64,000 nt of DNA from Ophiura sarsii (taxonomy: Eukaryota; Echinodermata; Ophiuroidea; Amphilepidida; Ophiuridae): positions 31,715,583 to 31,779,582 of the forward strand of contig CM069448.1 in assembly GCA_035610835.1 (NCBI GenBank), read 5' to 3'. Each line of letters starts with the position of its first letter. The first letter of the stretch is position 1. Shown piece by piece: positions 20,596 through 30,400 of the stretch. The position numbers and the translations under genes are program-made. The notes beneath the pieces were generated by a model, which had not been told where the DNA came from, ran no database searches, and saw only the letters and a program-made list of their open reading frames with translations.

Positions 20596-20930
20596 GTTAC
20601 CGAGTACTTCGCCAATCACTATTGTTTGGACGATACTAGAGAGACAGATGTGTAATGCATTGTTACCAACATCCCCGCCCAGTTTCCATTATTATGGTCG
20701 ATTAATTTTCCGTTAATTGAAGAGCTCGAGCTGTAAATATTGCAACAGGTGTTTTGGTTTGTGTAGTTTGGGACGCGATGTGTCATCGGATCGGAGTCAA
20801 AGTTCAACTTGGTTTCATTTACCTGCATTTACCAGTCGTTTAGTTTTATCGAGTCATTGCAGGGGGAGTCGTTGCAAGTTCCAAAACGGAGACAGACCGC
20901 GTGTATAGAAGCGTGTGTCATTTCCCCAGA
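20596..20930 (-). promoter_or_regulatory. Presumed 5' UTR and promoter side of the vinculin-like gene
   Basis: The region upstream of the initiator holds unique sequence without repeats or long ORFs and ends where the palindromic array begins. No clear TATA element was seen. The assignment rests only on position. Confidence 0.4.
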
Positions 20931-20934
20931 GGGT

Positions 20935-22712
20935 CGTTACAGATAAGGAGCGTTTCCGTAGAAAAGGCGTGTTATTCTGGGTTTCAGTTGTTAACCCCCA
21001 GAAAAGGGACGTAAACCTAGGATAAGGCAGGCCTTATCTGGGGTTAACGATCCTTAGTCTACAGATAAGGAGCGTTAGGGATAAGGCGCCTTATCTATAG
21101 GCGCCTTATCCATAGATAAGGCGCGTTATTCTGGGTTTAGGGCATTAACCCCAGATAAGAGACGTAAAGCTAGGAGTGTTAACTAGGGATATGGTGCCTT
21201 ATCCAGTAGATAAGGCGTGTTATTCGGGGTTTGGGCCTTAACCAACCCCCCCCCCCACCCCCCCGCTTAACCCCAGATCGATAAGAGATGTAAACCTAGG
21301 ATAACGGGCCTTATCTGGGGTTTAAGTTGTTAACACCAGATAAGGGACGTAAACCTAGGATAAGGCAGGCCTTATCTGAGGCAACGATCCTATGGTACAC
21401 ACGACATGCAGCATAAGTGTGTCATTCGCCTTAACCCCAGATAAGGGACGTAAACCCAGATAAGGCGGGGCTTATCTGCCCTGTATTCGGGGTTTAGGGC
21501 CGTAACCCCAGACAAGAGACGTAAACCTAGGATAACGGGTCTGGGGTTTAAGGCAGGCATTATCTGGGGTTAACGATCCTATGGTACACACATGCAGCAT
21601 AAGTGTGTCATTTTCGCCTTAACCCCAGATAAGGGACTTAAACCTAGGATAAGGCAATGCAGCATAAGTGTGTCATTTATGCCTTAACCCCAGATAAGGG
21701 ACGTAAATCTAGGAGAACGGGCCTTATCTGGGGTTTAAGTTGTTAACCCCAGATAAGGGACGTAAACCTAGGATAAGGCAGGCCTTATCTGAGGCAACGA
21801 TCCTATGGTACACACATGCAGCATAAGTGTGTAATTTTCGCCTTAACCCCAGATAAGGGACGTAAACCCAGATAAGGCGGGCTTATCTGCCCGGTATTCG
21901 GGGTTTAGGGCCTTAACCCCAAACAAGAGACGTAAACCTAGGATAACGGGTCTGATGGGGTTTACGTCCCTTATCATGGAGTTAATGCAGAAATGACACA
22001 CTTATGCTTCCATCCCGTAAACCCCAGATAATCCTCCAGATTAGGAATGTCACTAGGGATAAGGTGCCTTATCCATAGATAAGGCGCGTTATTCGGGGGT
22101 TAGGACCTTAACCCTAGATCGATAAGAGATGTAAACCTAGGATAACGGGCCTTATCTGGGGTTTAAGTGTTAACACCAGATAAGGGACGAAAACCTAGGA
22201 TAAGGCAGGCCTTATCTATCTGGGGTTAACGATCCTACGGCACACATGCAGCATAAGTGTGTAATTTTCGCCTTAACCCCAGATAAGGGACGTAAACCCC
22301 AGATAAGGCGGGCCTTATCTGGGGTTAACAATCCTTATCTGTGGTTATTCGGGTTTAGGGCCTTTAACCAACCCCAGACAAGAGACGTAAACCTAGGATA
22401 ACGGGCCTTATCTGAGGTTTAAATTGTTAACCCCAGATACGGCCTTAAACCTAGAACAAGGCATGCCTTATCTGGGGTAAACGATCCTTATCTACAGATA
22501 AGGAGCGTTAACTAGGGATAAGGCCCCTTATCCATTATAGATAAGGTCCGTTATGCAGGGTTTACGTCCCTTATCTGGGGTAAACGCGCCTTAACCCCAG
22601 ATAAGGAGCGTTAACTAGGAATAAGGCACCCGATCCATAGATAAGGATCGTTAACCCCAGATAAGGCCCGCCGTATCTGGGGTTTACGTCCCTTATCTGG
22701 GGTTAAGGCGGA
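20935..22712. repeat. Quasi-palindromic satellite array (AACCCCAGATAAGG / CCTTATCTGGGGTT)
   Basis: About 1.8 kb is built from AACCCCAGATAAGGGACGTA, AACCTAGGATAAGGC, CCTTATCTGGGGTTAACGAT and GCATAAGTGTGTCATTTTCG in changing order and both orientations. Longer units of roughly 200-250 bp recur, for example the block with CACACATGCAGCATAAGTGT (about 21400, 21590, 21815, 22243). Many self-complementary pairs predict strong hairpins. Confidence 0.92.
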
Positions 22713-22713
22713 A

Positions 22714-24711
22714 ATGACACTTAATATGCTTCCAAATGCACCTTGGTACAATGATAAGTTACGTGAAAAGAAACGGAATGTACGCCGCCTTGAGCGACGC
22801 TGGATTGCATCTAAACTTGAAATTGACAAGCAGATTTTTAAAGATCAAAGTTATGAGTATACGCGCATGATACAACAGGCAAAACAGGCGTATCATACTA
22901 AACAATTTGAAGGCTGCAATTCAAAGCAACTGTTTCAAAAAGTCAACAAATTGTGCACACCAAAGGTATCCAAAACGTTACCATCTGATACTTCCGATCT
23001 TTCCCTTGCAGAACATTTTTCTGACTTTTTTGCAAACAAAATTCAACGTATCAAGGATATTCTTAAAAACTCATCAAACACTGATGTTTCTATTCCAATT
23101 TTTGATTCTTGTAATTCTTCATTTTCGGAATTTTCACAGGTTTCAGAGGATTCAGTTAGAGATATTATTATGAAATCTTCTTCGACTTCCTGTAGTCTTG
23201 ATCCAATTCCTACATGGTTGCTTAAGAAATGTTTGGATGAGCTATTACCAGTCATCACTAAAATTATTAACATGTCTTTTCAAAGTGGTCAATTTCCTGA
23301 TGTTTTGAAATCTGCTCAGATCACTCCTCTTTTGAAGAAACAAAATTTGGATTGTGAGATTTTGAAAAATTATCGGCCTGTTGCCAACCTGAAGTTTCTT
23401 GCAAAAACCATTGAGCGTGCTTGTGCATCTCAAATCCACGACTACTTATCATTGAACCAACTTTGTGGTAAAACGCAATCTGCATATAGATCTTGTCATA
23501 GTATAGAAACTGCTCTTTTACGTGTATATAATGATTTAGTGTTAGCCGTTGATCAAGGCAATGAAGCTGTCTTAATACTTTTAGATTATTCCGCAGCTTT
23601 CGATACTATTAGTCACACTGTTTTTCTAGATCGATTATTTCATAGATATGGTGTTAACGGTACTACCTTGAATTGGTTTAAAACTTATTTTATGAATCGT
23701 ACACAATCTGTTATCATAAATGACTCTCTATCTAAACCTCATGTACCACTTGAAGGTGTCCCTCAGGGATCGGTCATCGGCCCTTTATCTTTTACTTTGT
23801 ATACCGCGCCACTTGAAGATCTTATTGAAGCTCATGGTTGCGGGAAAATGATATATGCCGATGATACGCAAGTTTATGTCATTTTGAAAAACTCTGACCA
23901 TTCAATGATCACCAAACTTGAAAGATGTATTAATGATATCAAGGCCTGGTCTAATGCTAATGATTTAAAATTAAATGAGGACAAAACTGAAGTTATTCAT
24001 ATTACTTCTCGTTTCAGAAACTCTTCTCATTTATCACCTGTTGAAATTGCCAATGTTCCCATACACCCTGTAAAAAGTGCACGTAACCTCGGAGTAATTT
24101 TCGAGAGTGATCTTAAAATGAATGCCTATGTAAATAATATTTGTCGTTCAGCTTCGTTTGCTTTATACAAGATAGGTCGTATTCGGAATTTTCTCAATCA
24201 AAAATCTACGGAAATACTTATTCATGCTTTTATCACGAGTCGCCTTGATCAATGTAACAGCCTCCTTTATGGTCTTTTGAACTCACACATTGCAAAATTA
24301 CAGAGAATACAAAACTCTGCTGCGAGGCTTGTTACACGCACTCGTTATTATGATCACCTTGGTATTCATCACATTACACCAGTACTTCAGAAGCTTCATT
24401 GGTTGCCGGTATCATACCGCATTATGTACAAAATCATTGTTTTAACATACAAATGCATCCATAATTTGGCACCGGTTTATCTTCAAGAACTTATACATGA
24501 ATACGAACCATCTCGAAATTTACGATCGGCTTCAAAACAAAAACTTATCAGTGCCTCTGTGTCAACTTTAACCTATGGTCATCGTTCATTTCGTTATGCT
24601 TCAGCTGAACTTTGGAATCAACTTCCGCTTCACATCAAGAACTGTAAAACTCTTAGCCATTTCAAATCGTCTCTTAAGACACACTTATTCACAATTGCTT
24701 TTGATGATTGA
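22714..24711 (+). CDS. Reverse transcriptase ORF of the non-LTR retrotransposon
   Basis: The open frame has 665 codons; the first few come from array sequence and the Met is fortuitous. Residues ~5-70 are a basic segment (APWYNDKLREKKRNVRRLER; RWIASKLEIDKQIFKDQ) typical of the region between endonuclease and RT. RT motifs follow: NYRPVANLKFLAKTIER, LDYSAAFDTISH at ~290, GVPQGSVIGPL at ~349, and the catalytic YADD at ~381. The C-terminal part carries LHWLPVSYRI (LHWLP is common in this group). No stop or frameshift interrupts it, so the copy is young, although without endonuclease it cannot retrotranspose on its own. Confidence 0.95.
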   Translation: MTLNMLPNAPWYNDKLREKKRNVRRLERRWIASKLEIDKQIFKDQSYEYTRMIQQAKQAYHTKQFEGCNSKQLFQKVNKLCTPKVSKTLPSDTSDLSLAEHFSDFFANKIQRIKDILKNSSNTDVSIPIFDSCNSSFSEFSQVSEDSVRDIIMKSSSTSCSLDPIPTWLLKKCLDELLPVITKIINMSFQSGQFPDVLKSAQITPLLKKQNLDCEILKNYRPVANLKFLAKTIERACASQIHDYLSLNQLCGKTQSAYRSCHSIETALLRVYNDLVLAVDQGNEAVLILLDYSAAFDTISHTVFLDRLFHRYGVNGTTLNWFKTYFMNRTQSVIINDSLSKPHVPLEGVPQGSVIGPLSFTLYTAPLEDLIEAHGCGKMIYADDTQVYVILKNSDHSMITKLERCINDIKAWSNANDLKLNEDKTEVIHITSRFRNSSHLSPVEIANVPIHPVKSARNLGVIFESDLKMNAYVNNICRSASFALYKIGRIRNFLNQKSTEILIHAFITSRLDQCNSLLYGLLNSHIAKLQRIQNSAARLVTRTRYYDHLGIHHITPVLQKLHWLPVSYRIMYKIIVLTYKCIHNLAPVYLQELIHEYEPSRNLRSASKQKLISASVSTLTYGHRSFRYASAELWNQLPLHIKNCKTLSHFKSSLKTHLFTIAFDD

Positions 24712-24871
24712 TTACCCTGTTTACAATGTTTTTTGCATGTTCATCCACATATTGTATTATTCTTATATTTTAATGTAATTTCAGTGTTGTTATGTTATCT
24801 GTTAAGCGCTTTGAGACTTCGGTGGGAGGCGCTTTAGAAGCACCGTTTTATTATTATTATTATTATTATTC
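22729..24871 (+). mobile_element. 5'-truncated non-LTR retrotransposon (CR1/L2/Rex-like group)
   Basis: The element consists of one RT-bearing ORF, a ~130-bp 3' UTR with GCGCTTTGAGACTTCGGTGG and AGGCGCTTTAGAAGCACC, and a (TTA/ATT)n tail at 24848-24871. The endonuclease domain is missing, so the copy is 5'-truncated. It abuts the palindromic array. ATATGC occurs on both sides (22725 region and 24873 region) and could be a short target duplication. Confidence 0.9.
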
Positions 24872-25022
24872 CATATGCGTTCATTTGGTATTGGTGTGCG
24901 GGTAGCAGGCTAGGGGACTTGGAGTGTCTTGATGAACATTACAGGAGTCATAAAGTGTTAGCGGCCATTGACAAATTATATATACTATACGCTGCAAGTA
25001 TGGTCAACCCTAGTCTACTATA

Positions 25023-25160
25023 TATACCTTTTTCCTTGTACCGATAGAGGGCTCACTCCCCATGGACCGCTCCCCATCCTCTGATCTCACCCCCGGTCAC
25101 TGGGTTGATAGCAGTCCCTTGAATGGCGCCCTCTTTAGATTATAAGGAAAAAAAGGTATA
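25023..25160. mobile_element. Short foldback MITE (TATACCTTTTTCCTT)
   Basis: TATACCTTTTTCCTTGTA plus ATAGAGGGC at the left is mirrored by GCGCCCTCTTTAGAT plus AAGGAAAAAAAGGTATA at the right. The length is ~138 bp, with a TA at each end. Confidence 0.75.
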
Positions 25161-25235
25161 CTAAAGTCGACTAGGTCAACCCCAACAAACAAACAAACGA
25201 GAGAAATAACCCTAAACAAACATTTGAAGTCATTC

Positions 25236-26160
25236 GGAATCGTATCGCTCAGTAACTCAGAATATAGTCATGATTTATGATCAGAAATGTAAATCTGCAA
25301 GAAAATCTACTTTTTAAAAAAAAATCATGGAAAAGATCACATAATATGCCTTTATAGTGCGATTGCCTCTCTGAACCAACTGAAACCAAGTTTAATTGAC
25401 GTTTGGCTGGCCTTATCACACACGGAGGATGTGCACCTTCGGTATAGCCTCCGTAAACTGCCGTAACTTCTTCATTATTCATTTAATCTAGATAAATTAT
25501 ACATTTTTTTGCAGGAAAGGGTTCAATTAATCCAACCATGATCATGAAATTGACCATTTTGGAGAAAATTATAAAAAACACGTTTTTTGACCCATTTTAG
25601 GTTCTGCAAAGATAACTCAAAATATATTTTGTCAAATTTTGTCATACTAGTTTTAATTATTATATTCCTCATACAATTCCCTATGAATCGGGGGGGGGGG
25701 GGTTAATCATTTGTTGGCACTTTTTGGTCGATAATTCAAAAAATAATAAAGATTTAAAAAAAAAACGATTCCTAGGGAATTGTATATGAGGAATCTAAAA
25801 TTTGACAAGATATATCTTGAGTTATAGAGTTGCAGAACCTAAAATGGGTCAAAAAACGTGTTTTTATAATTTTCTCCAAAATGGTCAATTTCATGATCAT
25901 GGTTGGATTCATTGAACGCTTTTCTGCAAAAAAATGTATAGTTTTATACAGATTAAAAGAATAATGAAGAAGTTACGGCAGTTTTACGGAGGATATACCT
26001 GATCTGAAGGTGCACAGCCCCCAGGCATAGTATGTGATCTTTTCCAGGGGACGCCCTCTATTAATGATTTTTCTTTTAGAAAGTAGATTTTCTTGCAGGT
26101 TTATATTTCTGATCATAAATCATGAATATATTCTGAGTTACAGAGCGATACGATTCCTAA
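25236..26160. mobile_element. Large foldback element, arms ~400-450 bp, loop ~75 bp
   Basis: The left arm (25236 to ~25692) begins GGAATCGTATCGCTCAGTAA and ends ATTCCCTATGAATCG. The right arm (25766-26160) reads back the same order: GGGAATTGTATATGAGGAAT, TTTTCTCCAAAATGG, GAAGAAGTTACGGCAG and GAGCGATACGATTCC. Arms differ by scattered substitutions and small indels, and the loop holds a G10-11 run. A diverged partial copy is at ~54755-54922. Confidence 0.9.
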
Positions 26161-26179
26161 TACTTTTGATTTGATTTTT

Positions 26180-27322
26180 TGAATTTTGTGCTGTAAATTG
26201 AATTATTAGTCAAATGCATATAAAAGTATAAATCAAAAAAAAATAAATCACTTTTTTGACCCAAATTTGTTTGAACAAAGCTAACAAAAATAATTTTGAG
26301 TAAAAAGTGCCCAAATCGCTTGATGATGATGTAAAGACATTACTTAGGGATGATTTTTTTATTTTATAACCTAATCTAATATTTTTTGAAATTTTGACCA
26401 AAAGGTGCCAAAAAAGGGGCAAAAATGGATTTTTATTTTGTGCAGATCAGAAAGATTCATTTAGGTGGAGACCTTAAAGAGTGACTAATAAAATCACTCT
26501 AAAACCATGATTTTGACAGTTGCAAAAACATTTCAATCAAACTTTATAACATTTCAAAGACAATACATCACCTTCAATCTCATCATGTAGGCCCTATTGT
26601 ATAGTTATATCACCTTTCACCACTCTTACTTCCCATTTTCCTCTTCATTCAAATTTACACTTCTGAGCGCTGTTTTGTCTTTTTTAAGACTCTTCTTGTT
26701 GTAAATATAAAATTATGAGCATTTTAGCTGGTTGGGGTGTCGCATACGGTCACACAACCCTATTGACGGTCCTGACCAACAGTGTCCTGACCTAAAAGAA
26801 AATTAACGGGCGGCGGCCAAATACTGCCTATTCGTCCCGTATGCTCAGCTCAGTGCATAAGGTCAATCTTGGGATATTTAGTGAAGTTTAAATGTATAAG
26901 GTCAAGGCGGCGGGTGAACAGGATATAATTAACTTTATACGTGTGTAGAAGTCTCGGTGTTCACATCGCATCGCGATGCCTAGGCGATTCGTTTACTATA
27001 GTTATTTTATATATAGACAACCACCAATAGGCTATAGCATGTAAATTGTACCATATAGTTTCCTATTGATTTTGAGTAAAAACAATGGATTGAACACTTG
27101 TGCTTCCATGGTTGTATCTGGTTGTATTACCTACATTTAACTACTTCGCATGATTCTTTTTTGTGGGGTTGAAGGCTGCAAGAGAGCTGCAGAGTACAGA
27201 ATTTTAAGAGTTCTGTTAGCAGACCGTACAGGAAATATCGTCTGGGAGACACTATCGATCCTGACTACTACATAGTACTTCAGCCGTGTATAAAACTGTA
27301 TAGAATAAGAATCAAGTTAAAC
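26180..27322. other. Intergenic DNA upstream of the secreted-peptide gene
   Basis: AT-rich sequence with no recognised repeat. TATAAAA at 27289-27295 is the nearest TATA-like site to the start codon at 27323, although it would give a very short leader. Another TATATATA lies near 27008. Confidence 0.4.
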
Positions 27323-27425
27323 ATGAAACAGCAAAGGACCTGTCAAATGGCATTGACATTGGTGTTAATTGCCTTCGCATTAATACTGACACCCAGAGAA
27401 GTAGAATCACAAGTCATATCTGAAC
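27323..27425 (+). CDS. Secreted-peptide gene, exon 1 (signal peptide)
   Basis: Residues 1-34 plus one base, phase 1 end. The donor is AAC|GTAAGT. It encodes MKQQRTCQMA, the hydrophobic core LTLVLIAFALIL, and PREVESQVISE. The start is the first ATG after stops in this frame. Confidence 0.82.
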
Positions 27426-30400
27426 GTAAGTACACATTTTCAAGTTAATGTTTTAAAGTTTTGTTGTCGGATAGACTGAATCATAGAACTCACATCAAGC
27501 GATTCGATGACGCATCTATGATTATGAAGCTGAACTTGCGTTATGAAACGTGGCAACAAAAATTAGGTTATACCAAGTCCATTGTTATAAGATGAACTTT
27601 TAATACTGAAATGATACCATATTAGAATTCAAAGCTCAATTCAAAGCATAACATGCAATGTTAGATCTAAAAGCACACCTTAATAACTCAAACAAATCAA
27701 ATGTGTATTCCCTTGTTAACTGACGCGTCTAAGAGATTATCAAAAAATGATTTTGCATAGTAGGCCTAATGGTGGCATAAACTGTTTAGAACTATAAGTA
27801 ATGTTAGTTTGTTTTTATCTCACTCATATCCACAAGTTCCCATGTAGAATAAAACAGGTACTCAAACAAACTAGTAATTTCCCTGCCCAGTAGGCTGTCC
27901 CTATTGGGCTATTCCAGATAATAACGATCCCCCCCCCCCCCGGCCCCTATACAGTGTGGTTCAATAAAACGTTGACAGTTTTTTGAAGCCATTTTTTTAA
28001 ATATTCTGTAGATTTATTCATCAACTATAAATGATCTTGACCATATGCTGAAAATATCGTGAACAAAGTCTGTTCCATTTCACTCTGTCCACGGGTACTG
28101 ATTTCGCGACGTTAGGCTGAACTGAATGATGAATTGCAAGCAAGTAATCTAAGATTTGAAGATCCCGCCAGCAGATACCAGCGTATATAATTGTTAACAT
28201 CTTAACTATCTATTTCTATTCAGGTGTGAAATCAATACGTAATAATAATAGCACGAGTGACACCATTTAATGTTATCTTGCTGGTCATTTCCCGTAGACT
28301 TACCCGTGGACAAAGAGATTTTTGGAGAGATTCTCTTCAAATAGCTATCATTTTGCCGCCATAGCATTATTAACATTGAGATTTTCAGCATAGATGGCCA
28401 AGATGATATTTGTGAGGAATATGTAAAAAAAAAAATCCCACAATTTTGAAAAATATGGCTTTGAAAAACTGTCAACGTTTTATTGAACCACACTGTAGAG
28501 GACAATTTCTTTTTTCTTCTTTTTCAGTCTGGAAAGTATATGAAATTCCCGAACCTTGAAACACACTGGTACACATTGTGAGCTTCACTCTCAATCAAGT
28601 TCAAGGTCAATCAACCACCAAGTTGGCAAGAGGATGTCAACCTATAGGTTTTAGCCTTTTTCCAACTAGTCAAAGACAATTTTGTTAGTGGTAACTCCCT
28701 GTCAAAACAAATCGCACGGTCACAAAATTTCGCACGGTCACAAAATTTCGCACGTTCACAAAATTTCGCAGTACAAAAGCACAACAGTCAACAATTTTCT
28801 GCTGAGCACCTTCAGGGGGGGGGGGGGGGGGGGCACTGTGCCCCCCCCCCTGCCCCCCTGTTACGCCACTGCTCCCCAACTATCAACTATAGTGTACAGC
28901 CGTATATCAAAATATTTGATTGATGTTTTGTTGTACAAAGAGGGATGCTTTTTCTTAATCCTAAAAAAGGGCGCAGCCTCCAGCACATCTCTTCGCAGTC
29001 TCTTAGTGTCCCTTTAATCCCCGCTTTAATCGGATAGGGAAACATGGGGAAAACTACTATAGCCTATATAGGGCCTACTATGGACCCTCCTTTAAATGTG
29101 AACCCTCTACAGTCCCCTGCCCCACGGGGTCCACTCAACTCTTCACTTCAACCCCAAATAGTGTCTGCTCTACACATCAGCAGACCTATTAGACTTAATA
29201 TCATTCTCTCACCCACCCCTCAGGCTCATTTGTCTGATGTTTTAAGAAAGCCTCTGTTAAATTTGATCTGACTTTTTCACGCAAGATTACTCCTGTTTCC
29301 TCCCAAACCGGACCCACCGTGAATGTCTCGTTTTGTTCTGAAGCTCATCAACCATACTACAGTATTTTAGAAAACGGAGACAAGATTACTGATTCAATGT
29401 TATAGCATTTAAAGGTAGATGACCCGATCACATTTTCGTAACACATCATTATTTCAAACATACGGAGATTTTCATATCATATGAAAGCTCGTATTTTTCT
29501 CATCATCATACTGAAATTTGACGGCCTAAATCGGTATAATTACGGAGAAATCGATGAAATAACGTCGAATTACCGCGAATGGTGGTAACCACCGATATAG
29601 TTTGTGTACTACTCAATGGGTACAGTTCACAGCATCTTGTGCGTCTAAAATAAGAACCATAGAGCTATGCAACTCAAACTTTGGAACACGACTTTTTTAA
29701 GGATGACCTTTCATATAGAATAGAAAACTTCAAGTTGAAAATCGGAACATCTACCTTTAATCACTTTCTAATAATCTAAGTGTTTATTTTACGTCGAAGC
29801 ACATAAAACATTTACTTCGACGTCAAACACTCTTCACACAAAATTGTTGATATTGTTATTATACATAGCCGATTTCATTATTCAAAGTTTTACAAAATCA
29901 AAATTCAAAATGTGCAAAAAAAAAAGAAAATGTCTCAATGGATTCCTGATAAACTCGGCCCATTCATGATTTTACGTGGTTTTTTGTTGTCTCTAACTGT
30001 AAACAGGACGAAATTGTGTTGGTGGTTGTACCAGAGAGGAGCATTTGCAATCAAGACTCGATGATCTTCGACGGGATGCCACGATTGTAGGAAGACAGGT
30101 GAGGAGTACTAAAACACACACCACAATTAGAAGTCAAAACCTGTCATTTGTAGACGAATATACTCTCTTAATTCCAAAGATTGAAAATTCAATCTAAAAG
30201 ATTGACTTTTCAATCTGTCATAGATTGCCGTGAGGGAACACACTTTTAAGTTTGACATTCAATCTTTTTGGGGGGGATTGGAAGGTTTCAATCTGGAAAA
30301 GATTGAAGGTATCAATCTATTATATTGACATGTTCAATCTAATTTGGATTGAAAACATTTCCAATCCAGAATTTAGATTGAACTATTCAATCTATTGGAT

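Noticed and set aside
20935..22712. CRISPR-like repeat array
   Set aside because: Repeats are palindromic but vary in length and order, spacers are not unique, and the host is clearly eukaryotic.
29044..29271. Pro-rich ORF (MGKTTIAYIGPTMDPP...) as an extra exon of the secreted-peptide gene
   Set aside because: It has no splice acceptor and donor in a compatible phase, and the heptad register already joins exons 2 and 3 directly.
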